DNA from: Agelaius tricolor
Taxonomy: Eukaryota; Chordata; Aves; Passeriformes; Icteridae
Assembly (NCBI GenBank): GCA_023055355.1
Contig: JALJCS010000015.1
Location: 20,449,516 to 20,513,515, forward strand
DNA length: 64,000 nt
Direction: 5' to 3'
The position numbers and the translations under genes were made by a program. Below are positions 34,301-40,667 of this stretch, one piece after another. The notes beneath the pieces are model-generated. The model was not told the DNA's origin and searched no databases. It worked only from the letters and a program-made list of their open reading frames with translations. The stretch's first letter is position 1; the number at the start of each line of letters is the position of its first letter.

Positions 34301-35507
34301 AATGGAAAACTGAAATCACTGAGCTTGGGAAATACTCTGAGAGTCCAAGCTGTGCCCAGTCCCCACCCTGTCCCCAGCCCAGAGCACTGAGTGCCACCTC
34401 CAGTCCTTCCCTGGACACCTCCTGGGCTGGAGACTCCAAACCTGCCTGGGCAGCCCCTGCCAGAGGCTCAGCTGGCTGGAAAAGCAGGGGATTGTCCTGC
34501 TCAGGGATGTGGGAACACCATGGAACAATGGGCAGGATAAACTGGCAAAAAGGGAAGGTTTGCCCACCCTCGTGAGCTCCTTGGGTAACTTCAAACAGCA
34601 ACAAACACATTTCCACCACAAACACAGCTGGAAGGGGACAGGAAATTATTAGGAGAGAAGCAAACTGGGTAGATGGCAGCGACCTGAATGTGTTGGAAAT
34701 GAATATAATTCCTTATCAATGTGGCCAAGGGTGCAAAATTGAAAAGATTTTGAGTTAGAAATAAATCTGTGATAATTTCAGCTCTTTAATCATCTACTGT
34801 CATTTTTTCTCTTCCCAGTTCAGAGAGCCATAATGAGTAGAATTACTTTCCTTGTTTAGTTTTTCAGGAGGTCACCAAGCCCCTCCTTGTGATCAACAAT
34901 CATCTGGGTAGGAAGGGAGCTCTGGAGATCACCCATCCCAAGGCAGGGACACGTGGGGCAGGTGACACAGGGACACGTCCAGGTGGGTTTGGGATGGCTC
35001 CAGACAGGTGACCCCACATCCCTGGGCAGCTGTGCCAGGGCTCTGCCGCCCTCCATGCGCACAGGCTCTCCCTCGTGTTCAGAGGGAACTTCTCGGGTTT
35101 GGTTCGTGGCCGCTGCTGCTCCTCCTGTCCCTGGACACCCCTGGGAACAGCCTGGCACCATCCTGTGACACCCAGGGGAACGTTTGTACGGATTGATGGC
35201 ACCCCTGTCAGCCTGCCCTTCCCCGGCCGGACCCGCCCGGCTCTCGGTCCCCTCTCAGCCGGACCCGCCCGGCTCCCGGTCCCCTCTCAGCCGCACAGCG
35301 CTCCGGGCCCCACACACCCGTCCCTCCATGTCACCCCCCCGCGGGACGACACCACCCCGGGCCCCGCGGTGCCGCACTCACGTCGTCCATGAGCAGCAGG
35401 ACGATGTTGGGGGCGGTGGCGGTGGCGGGGCCCAGCAGGGCCCAGCAGAGCCCCAGCGGGCCCAGGGCCCAGCGCAGGCCCCGCGGCCCCGGCGCCGCGC
35501 TCGCCAT
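7339..35507 (-). CDS. GALNS: N-acetylgalactosamine-6-sulfatase, exons 1-12 (3' end missing)
   Basis: Lysosomal sulfatase that removes 6-sulfate from keratan sulfate and chondroitin-6-sulfate. Exons, in transcript order: 35507-35382, 33122-32999, 31784-31710, 30738-30636, 28493-28350, 26858-26792, 26685-26558, 25859-25720, 24534-24431, 18059-17923, 15471-15369, 7460-7339. All joins use GT/AG and keep frame, giving 457 codons plus 2 nt. Exon lengths equal the human ones I recall, except exon 1 (+6) and exon 7 (+3). Residues 1-33 are a hydrophobic signal peptide. Metal ligands Asp41-Asp42 precede MGWGDLG. The CSPSR sulfatase signature has the formylglycine cysteine at Cys81 and is split across exons 2 and 3. 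GKWHLGH, DATHAP (His239) and TSDNGAAL (Asp291-Asn292) complete the active site. Asn206 in an NLT sequon is kept. About 65 C-terminal residues (exons 13-14) are not found in 1-7338. The start sits head-to-head with TRAPPC2L. Identity is certain from sequence; function is from the family. Confidence 0.97.
8930..9065. promoter_or_regulatory. Candidate enhancer with palindrome and octamer, GALNS intron 11
   Basis: A perfect 16-bp palindrome CCAAATTATAATTTGG (8967-8982) abuts a POU octamer ATGCAAAT (8983-8990). TTTAATTAA (9002-9010) and CTAATTGG (9018-9025) homeodomain-type sites follow. The clustering is seen directly; enhancer function is inferred. Confidence 0.4.
10620..11250. repeat. 19-bp minisatellite, about 33 copies
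   Basis: Consensus GGGATGATGGGCAGCCCCT alternating with GGGATGATGGGCACTCCCA, in GALNS intron 11. Variant units are interspersed, as in recombining VNTRs. On the minus strand it creates a 270-codon open frame of His/Pro/Ser repeats with no gene features. Confidence 0.95.
13440..13760. promoter_or_regulatory. Candidate conserved noncoding element, GALNS intron 11
   Basis: Unique AT-rich block with GTAATTAATGGCTCG, GTTGTTAATGGCTGC and CACTAATGTGCTCC, i.e. repeated TAATGGCT homeodomain-type sites about 65 bp apart. Confidence 0.3.
14337..14363. repeat. Poly(A) tract
   Basis: About 16 A, a C, then 8 A in GALNS intron 11. No recognisable retrotransposed body precedes it. Confidence 0.85.
14845..14900 (-). 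mobile_element. CR1 LINE 3' end
   Basis: ATCCTGAGTTGGAAGGGACC then GGGAGTCCAACC, a very short tail. Confidence 0.6.
15060..15295 (-). mobile_element. CR1 LINE 3' fragment (different subfamily)
   Basis: ATCACAGAATTCTTTAGGTT, TCATCAAGTCCAGCTGTTCC and AACAGGAGGGCTGGGACTCC mark a CR1 tail of a different subfamily from the 5940 copy. It ends 75 bp downstream of GALNS exon 11. Confidence 0.75.
15472..17922 (-). other. GALNS: GALNS intron 10
   Basis: A 2.45-kb intron. It contains a 28-bp duplication (15849-15904, GGAGCTGGCAGTGCC core) and a short imperfect tandem repeat at 16505-16590 (AACAAAGGGGAAACAAC core). No exon or other gene is visible. Confidence 0.75.
19570..19630 (+). mobile_element. CR1 LINE fragment
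   Basis: AAGTGCTCAAGGCCAGCTTG followed by GATGGGGTCTGGAGAAC, an internal tail piece in plus orientation. Confidence 0.6.
19672..19860 (-). mobile_element. CR1 LINE fragment
   Basis: AATCATCTAGTCCCACTTCC and GGCACAGGATGGTGTCCAGG blocks of a complementary CR1 tail. It abuts the 40-bp minisatellite, which may have arisen from its edge. Confidence 0.6.
19857..20660. repeat. 40-bp minisatellite, about 19-20 copies
   Basis: Unit built from CCCTCTGAGCCCTGTCCCTG and CACAAGGACATGGCTGAGGT, with variants (ACGGCCAGGGT, TGGCTGAGACC). Units are in strict 40-bp register from 19921. It lies in GALNS intron 9. Because 40 is not a multiple of 3, the minus strand cycles through all three phases yet stays open for 369 codons. 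Confidence 0.96.
20780..22010. promoter_or_regulatory. Candidate conserved regulatory block, GALNS intron 9
   Basis: About 1.2 kb free of CR1 and tandem repeats, AT-rich but with preserved CpGs (GGTATTACGCACGTAAGG near 21405, GCGACAATTAATAAAGTCGC near 21590). It has many homeodomain, GATA (TTATCAG) and TCF-like (AATCAAAGG) motifs. It stands out sharply from flanking repeats. Confidence 0.4.
22298..22640 (-). mobile_element. CR1 LINE 3' fragment
   Basis: The longest CR1 tail here. It starts AATCCTGGAATGGTTTGGGT and continues past the common truncation point to the GCACTGCAAGGCTGCAGTGA block. Confidence 0.8.
27610..27690 (-). mobile_element. CR1 LINE 3' end
   Basis: CCAGAATGCTCTGGCTTGGA followed by AGCCCATGCAGG, a short diverged tail in GALNS intron 5. 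Confidence 0.55.
27880..28150. mobile_element. Possible old LTR fragment
   Basis: AATACAATAAATCTGTGTTG followed by TGATTCTCACTAACCAATCT resembles an LTR polyadenylation/U5 region. The block differs in texture from adjacent intron. Ends and coding remnants were not identified. Confidence 0.25.
31085..31190 (+). mobile_element. CR1 LINE 3' end
   Basis: TGGGTTGGAGTTGATGATCC, AAGGTCTTTTCCAACCTCAT and a terminal CTGTGATTCTGA match the plus-strand CR1 end including its short terminal repeat. Confidence 0.75.
31710..33122 (-). CDS. GALNS: GALNS exons 2-3: formylglycine active-site segment
   Basis: Exon 2 (33122-32999) starts with ATG GGC TGG, read as MGWGDLG. It ends after TCT CCC T, one base into a serine codon. 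Exon 3 (31784-31710) supplies CA AGG, so the spliced product reads [14 protein letters not shown]. This is the complete Cys-X-Pro-Ser-Arg signature that the formylglycine-generating enzyme modifies. The intron in the middle of the signature is the ancestral GALNS position, known from human exon 2/3. Intron 2 (31785-32998) holds an AT-rich stretch with a TATATATATA run near 32100 and no other gene. Confidence 0.95.
34885..35170 (-). mobile_element. CR1 LINE 3' fragment near the GALNS promoter
   Basis: Diverged tail with CATCCCTGGGCAGCTGTGCC and the GCACAGGCTCTCCCTCGTGT block. It lies in GALNS intron 1, just upstream in coordinates of the CpG island. Confidence 0.6.
35382..35507 (-). CDS. GALNS: GALNS exon 1: start codon, signal peptide, first metal ligands
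   Basis: The ATG at 35507-35505 opens a 42-codon exon. An Ala/Leu/Gly-rich hydrophobic leader is followed by [11 protein letters not shown], the conserved first sulfatase strand ending in the two metal-binding aspartates. The donor is GAC|gtgagt. An in-frame ATG lies upstream at 35684, but it would start inside the TRAPPC2L side of the promoter and add an arginine-rich non-signal sequence, so the signal-peptide start is preferred. Confidence 0.93.
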
Positions 35508-35610
35508 GGCAACCGGGCCGCGCGCGCCACGTGACCGCGCCGCGCCACGTGACCGCGCCCCCGCGCGCGCCCCACGTGACCCGGAGGGGCCGGGAAGGGG
35601 CGGGGCCAAG
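35508..35610. promoter_or_regulatory. Bidirectional GALNS / TRAPPC2L promoter with three E-boxes
   Basis: Only 103 bp separate the two start codons. The interval is almost pure G+C with many CpGs. It contains three identical CCACGTGACC boxes at 35527-35536, 35545-35554 and 35572-35581. On the GALNS strand each reads GGTCACGTGG, close to the CLEAR element (GTCACGTGAC) bound by TFEB/TFE3 and to USF/MITF E-boxes. There is no TATA box. The surrounding CpG-rich zone spans about 35215-35720. TFEB control is inferred from the motif and from the lysosomal role of GALNS. Confidence 0.85.
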
Positions 35611-35617
35611 ATGGCGG
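35608..35617 (+). promoter_or_regulatory. TRAPPC2L: YY1-type motif over the TRAPPC2L start codon
   Basis: AAGATGGCGG spans the ATG of TRAPPC2L. This is the classic downstream YY1 site of TATA-less housekeeping promoters and also gives a good Kozak context (purine at -3, G at +4). Motif seen directly; binding inferred. Confidence 0.65.
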
Positions 35618-38200
35618 TGTGCATCGCCGTGATCGCCAAGGAGGTGCGGACAGCGGGACACGGGGATATGGGACAGCGGGACACGGTGTGCGGGCCGGGG
35701 GGACACCGGGACAGAGGGCCCAGATGGCGTCATGAGGCCTGAGTGGGGCCGGGTGGAGCAGCGAGGTTGAACGGGGAGCAGAGGCCTCAGGTTGTGGGGC
35801 TGAGGGGAACAGGGGTCAGTGGGGTCTAGGGAGGAGTGAGGGGAAAGAGGCCGGGGCTGTGATTTCGGGGTCTGAGCAGGGCCGGGGCTCCCCAGGGCCG
35901 AGGAGGTTGTGGGGTATGGGAGAGGGGAAGGGCAGGATTTCAGGTTGTGGGGTTGAGGGGAACAGGGAGTCAGTGGGGTCTGGGGAATGCTGAGAGGAAA
36001 GAGGCCGGGACTGTGGTTTTGGGGTCTGAACAGGGCTGGGGCTGTGGGAGGTTGTGGGGTTGAGGAAAACAGGGGATTAGTGGGGTCTGGGGAAGGGTGA
36101 GGGCAGAGGGGCTGGGCCTCAGGTTGTGGAAGAGATCAATGGGGTGTGGGAAAAGGTGAGGGACTCTGGTTTTAGGGTCTGAGCAGTACTGGGGCTGTGG
36201 GGTAGGGGAGAGGGGAATGGGCAGGATCTCGGGTTGTGGGGTCTGGATGGGGGTGAGGGAAGCAGAACAGAGCAGGGGGCAGCCACTGGGGGAAATGCAC
36301 TGGGCAGGAGCAGGGCTGGGGCAGCCAGCACAGGCACAGTGCAAGGGTGCTCTGGGCTGCCCTGCTGCATGGACAGAGGGGTTTTCCTTGGGACAGACAG
36401 GCACAGGCTCTACTGGGACAGGAGAGCACAGAGACCTGAGCCTTGTGTGCTGCCTGTGCAAGTGGTTCTCCTGCCATGGGGACAGCTGTGCTCCAGAGGT
36501 GCTGTGCTGGGAACATGAAGGGTTAAGCAGCTCTGGCAGCAGCAGTTCCAGGCAGTGTGGCTTGCTCTGCTCCCAGAATTACCCCCTGTACATCCGGAGT
36601 GTCCCCACAGAGAACGAGCTGAAGTTTCACTACACCGTGCACACCTCCCTGGACGTGGTGGATGAGAAGATCTCAGCCATGGGCAAAGCCCTGGTGGACC
36701 AGAGGGAGCTCTACCTGGGGCTCCTCTACCCCACTGAAGACTACAAGGTGTATCTTTGTCAAGCCTTGGGCCAGGCCACTGTGGGTTTAATTTAATCTCA
36801 GAATATCCTGAGCTGGAAGGGATCATCCAGTCCAACCCCACCCTGGGCATCCCTGAGAGCATTGTCCAGAGGTTCCTGGAGCTCTGGCAGCCTCGGGGCC
36901 ATGCCCATTCCCTGGGGAGCCTGGGCAGTGCCCAGCACCCTTTGGGGGAAGAACCTTTCCCTGATCTCCACCCTAAACCTGCCCTGGCCCAGCTGCAGCC
37001 ATTCCCTGGGTGCTGTCCCTGTCACAGAGAGAACAGCTCTGTGCCTGCCCCTCATGAGGAGGTTCCCCCATGTTTCCTGTCAGTTTGTCCCTCTGGACAC
37101 AGTCCAGCTGCTTTCTGGCTGTGTGGGAGCAGCTCCTTGACCCCTGCCCAGCTATGGCTACGTGACCAACTCCAAGGTGAAGTTTGTCATGGTGGTGGAT
37201 TCCTCCAACACAGCCCTGAGGGACAACGAGATCCGCAGCGTGAGTGCCCCACAGCACAGCCCCCCTGGCCCTCCCAGCTCCCCAGGACTGCTGAGGAGCC
37301 AACAATTGATGGGTTCACCTCTCCTCCCTTTGCAGATGTTCCGGAAGCTGCACAATTCCTACACAGACATCATGTGTAACCCCTTCTACAACCCCGGGGA
37401 CAGGATCCATTCCAGGTGAGTGCTTGTCCACAGGGATCTCTGACACCTTCCTGGCATTTTCAGGGCACCTCTGATGCCACAGGACCAACCTGTGGTTGGC
37501 CAGCTCAGGTGTGTGTTCTAGGAGCCTTAATGAGAACGGTGGTGTTGGTTTGGGGCCATTCCTACTCATGAAAAACTGATGGTGTCATAAAAAGTTCTAC
37601 TGAATTCTCACAGCCTCAGAACTGGGCTTACAAACATTGAGCCAAGAAAATGTATTTTTGGGGGGAGAAAAAACTACCTGAAAATAGAGGTAACAACAGT
37701 TGGACTTGATGGTCCTAGAGGTCTTCTGCAAATTTAATAATTGTGAATATTAAAGTGTAGTAAGTAGAACAGGTTAAAGAGTGAACAAGTGCCCTTGTCC
37801 AGGGTTTGTCCTTGGGGAGGGACAAACATTCAGCACATGGAATTCCTCACCTGTGAGGGTCAGTGTCCCCCATTCCCATTGTAACCTCACAGGGAATTTC
37901 AATAAATTGGGACTTTCTGTGGCCTTGGCAAGAACAACTTTGCAGCCACAGAGCAGCAGCCAGGATAAGACCTGTCCTTACCTCAGCTTAATTAAAAGTC
38001 ATTAATCCCTCAACAGCTTGTGCTGTAAAGAGGAAAGCCTCATGTCCAGCTTACAGAAAGCCAGGCAGAGGCAGGGTGAGAAAGTGGTTTTGTTACAAAA
38101 GCTGTGCAGAATGAGCTGCTTCCTTTAATAATCTCTGTTTATTTCCCTCTCCAGGGCTTTTGATACCATGGTGAACTCCATGATGATGCAGGTGTGCTGA
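35611..38200 (+). CDS. TRAPPC2L: Trafficking protein particle complex subunit 2-like (complete)
   Basis: Small longin-fold subunit of the TRAPP tethering complexes, acting in ER-to-Golgi and Golgi traffic. Exons are 35611-35643, 36577-36749, 37152-37239, 37336-37415 and 38155-38200: 420 nt, 139 residues plus TGA. The product starts [19 protein letters not shown] and ends SMMMQVC, closely matching the mammalian protein (140 residues); one serine near residue 121 is absent. At the end of exon 2 two overlapping donors occur (GTGTAT). Only use of the second (exon end 36749) keeps frame, giving DYKVYGYVTNS. Exon 1 encodes just 11 residues and lies in the shared CpG island. Intron 2 carries a CR1 tail (36795-37080). 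The AATAAA at 38304 ends the gene about 100 bp past the stop. All splice sites are canonical. Confidence 0.97.
36795..37080 (-). mobile_element. CR1 LINE 3' fragment in TRAPPC2L intron 2
   Basis: TCAGAATATCCTGAGCTGGA, ATCATCCAGTCCAACCCCAC and the GAAGAACCTTTCCCTGATCT block. It fills most of the 402-bp intron. Confidence 0.75.
37685..37750 (+). mobile_element. CR1 LINE 3' end
   Basis: GTTGGACTTGATGGTCCTAG then AGGTCTTCTGCAAATTTAAT, a terminal CR1 piece in TRAPPC2L intron 4. Confidence 0.7.
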
Positions 38201-38303
38201 AGCCCTTCCCACCCCCCTGGGAAACATTCCCTGTGTGCAGGAGCATGCCTGCAGTGCTGTAAATATTCCATTCTATGTAATAATTTAAATTTGTTCTGTG
38301 TAA

Positions 38304-38309
38304 AATAAA
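38304..38309 (+). terminator. TRAPPC2L: TRAPPC2L polyadenylation signal
   Basis: Canonical AATAAA 104 bp after the TRAPPC2L stop, within a short AT-rich 3'UTR. The expected cleavage site is about 38320-38330. Confidence 0.8.
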
Positions 38310-38329
38310 CCTGACACCTGCAAGGTTTG

Positions 38330-38960
38330 CCTGGATTTGTACTCAAGCAAACACAAACCAGTGCTCACAGCCTCATGGCGTGGTTTGGGTGGGAAGGGAC
38401 ATTAAAGCCACCTCATAGGGACATCTTGCACTGTCCCAGGCTGCTCCAAGCCCCCCGACACAAGAGGAGCTCCAAGGTCCCTTCCAACCCAAACCTTTCC
38501 AGGAGTTTCCCTGCCTGAGCTGATTTCTGGGTGCCCCAGGTTGCTGTTCCCACTTTGCACCTCATCCAGACACACTGCACAGTGGCTCCCAGCCCAGGTA
38601 GAGCAGCTGGAATAAACCCACCCAATCCAGGCATGGATTGAGCCATCGGGATTGCACAGCTGCCTGGCTCATCCCATATTCATCTCCATTAACATCTCCT
38701 CCCCTGCAGCTCCCTGCTGCTCTAATTACAGACTCCCAAATCAGCAGCAGGTATTTATCTGGAATCAAGCACAAATTGCACTGAAAAGCACCCCAGCTCC
38801 ATCACTCCTGCTTCAGCAGAGGAGATGCAGGCACACACAGCTCTACTGCAGGCACCTCCTGAGTTCAAAACCACAGAAACCAGCTAAAAATAACAGATCT
38901 GCCCAGCCCCAGGGGATCCCAGGAGCCTGGACAAAGCCAGAACCGCACATGAACTTCACA
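38330..38960. other. Convergent intergenic spacer
   Basis: Sequence between the TRAPPC2L cleavage site and the most distal candidate PABPN1L polyadenylation signal. It holds two CR1 3' tails in opposite orientation (38378-38455 and 38466-38502) and otherwise unremarkable unique sequence. Confidence 0.55.
38378..38502. mobile_element. Two CR1 3' ends in inverted arrangement
   Basis: 38378-38455 is a minus tail (TGGTTTGGGTGGGAAGGGAC). 38466-38502 is a plus tail (AGGTCCCTTCCAACCCAAAC). They lie 70-200 bp past the TRAPPC2L polyadenylation signal. Confidence 0.6.
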
Positions 38961-38971
38961 CAGCAGGATCA

Positions 38972-38977
38972 TTTATT
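38972..38977 (-). terminator. PABPN1L: Candidate PABPN1L polyadenylation signal (distal)
   Basis: AATAAA on the minus strand, in AT-rich sequence just before CR1-containing spacer. The change in sequence character makes this a plausible gene end. Confidence 0.4.
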
Positions 38978-39213
38978 TTAAAAATAAGTAACAGTTACAA
39001 ATACTTTCTCAAACAGAACTAAAGTACATTTTATCAGCAACCACCTGGAATATCATGGGAGGTTCAAGCCTCTCCCACCATCTCCACAAGGCACAGCTGT
39101 GCACTGTTATCCACAAACATTTTCTTCTAAAAAATTTGGCTGTTTTCACTCACAGAGATGGCAGCTCAGTGTTGCCTCTTCCACAAGAGAGTCCAAGCAT
39201 CCCAAAGTAGTTT

Positions 39214-39219
39214 TTTATT
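39214..39219 (-). terminator. PABPN1L: Candidate PABPN1L polyadenylation signal (proximal)
   Basis: AATAAA on the minus strand, the first canonical signal downstream of the PABPN1L stop. Confidence 0.4.
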
Positions 39220-40667
39220 AAAAAATAACTCTCAAAAATGTATAATCCTATCAAACAGAAGCCCTAGAAAAAGCTGGTTTATAGTCTAAGCCTAAGGGTA
39301 GCTCAAACCAAGGTCAGTCTCATCAGCTCTGAGGACAATATCAACACAACATGAAGAGTTAAGGCCCCAAGCTTTAAAAAAATCTAGAGATCTTAAAGGG
39401 GAAAAAAAATCAGTGGGATTTTTAGCCTGGCAATGCCCCTGAGCTGTGAAAAGCTGCTTTAGGAGTCGGGTTGCATCTGCTGCATCTGGGTTAGAGGAAT
39501 CCTAACCAAGGATCCTGAAAGATTAGAGGGAGAATTACATAATAAAACCCATTTCCATTCAGAACTTCTCCCAGGAATGCTGTCTGCCCGGGTTCCCAGC
39601 CTGCCCGTTCTAACACAAAGCTTTTCCTTTAAAAACATGGGGCTGCATAAACACAAATCCAGCAGGAAAGGGAAGAGCCAGGACCCTCAACTTCCCTGGT
39701 ACCCAGCTCCTGTGGTGCTCTTTGGTCCTGAGCCTCCAGGAGGGCTCCCACCATCTCCAAATGTGACTCCAGAGCAGGAATGGTGATGGGAATGAAGAGA
39801 CCAGACCAAACTGCACCAGTGAAGGTGGTTTTGGAATGCTGCTATGCAAGAAATAAAGTCAAGTGAGGAGTTGCCAGCACCCTTTGACCCCTGGAGCTTG
39901 GAATAAAAGCAGGAGGGAGGGAAGAGGGGTTTGCTGACAGCTAAAATAAAAAAGAGGAAGGATTTTGTGACACCCAGGTCTTGTTTAACTACCACAGAGA
40001 TACAGAGGCTCGCAAAGAAACAAGAGATGCTTTTCCCCTGTCCTGGATGTACAAACACAGCGAGCTAAAAACCAGACCCAAAGCACATCAGGCTTCCCAA
40101 GAGGAAGGTCACACCCAGGGCTGATGAAGGAAAAGCTCCCCAGCAATCAGATCTGGAGCTGCAACCCAAAACCTGCTCCATGGATTTGGGAAAGGAAACA
40201 GTCTTTAGGTTCTTAGAGGAAGAGAAGGAGGAGCATGCAGCTGCTGTAGGAAGAGCTGAGGAGCTTCATGGCCAAGCAGTGGCATGGCAGGCATGCAGTC
40301 AGGTAGGAGCCAAACCAAAGCCTCCAGGACAGCCCTTTTCCATGGGATAAGGAGGAGTCTTGATGGCCTGGGAGAGCTCTTCCCTTCCCAGGACAGTGCT
40401 CTCTGGGATGAGCCTGTTCTCTGTGCAAACACAGCCCTCTGGGCAGAGCTGAGGTGGGATGAGCTCTCCTGGGTGCTGGCAGCATGGAGCAGATCCCATC
40501 TTCCCTCCTGCAGCCCAGCACGGGGCTCACCAGTAATCCTCACGGCCAGGCAGATGGCATTTTTAAAATTAATCTGTTTTTTGGCTTGGGCAGGCATATT
40601 TTTAAATCTCTCCAATCCCATCTCCTCATTTTAGTCCCATTGGCATCACCAGGCAGTCCAGCCTCTT

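Larger units (their letters stand above)
24535..35381 (-). other. GALNS: GALNS introns 1-8
   Basis: Introns 8 to 1 separate exons 9 to 1: 24535-25719, 25860-26557, 26686-26791, 26859-28349, 28494-30635, 30739-31709, 31785-32998 and 33123-35381. They contain CR1 tails at 27610-27690, 31085-31190 and 34885-35170 and a possible old LTR fragment at 27880-28150. Otherwise they are unique sequence without coding signals. Confidence 0.75.
38961..40667 (-). other. PABPN1L: Probable PABPN1L 3'UTR
   Basis: There is no canonical AATAAA on the minus strand in the first 1.4 kb after the PABPN1L stop. Candidates are at 39219-39214 and 38977-38972. The stretch is free of recognised repeats, consistent with a 1.5-1.7 kb 3'UTR, but transcription was not tested and the true end could use a non-canonical signal nearer the stop. 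Confidence 0.45.
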
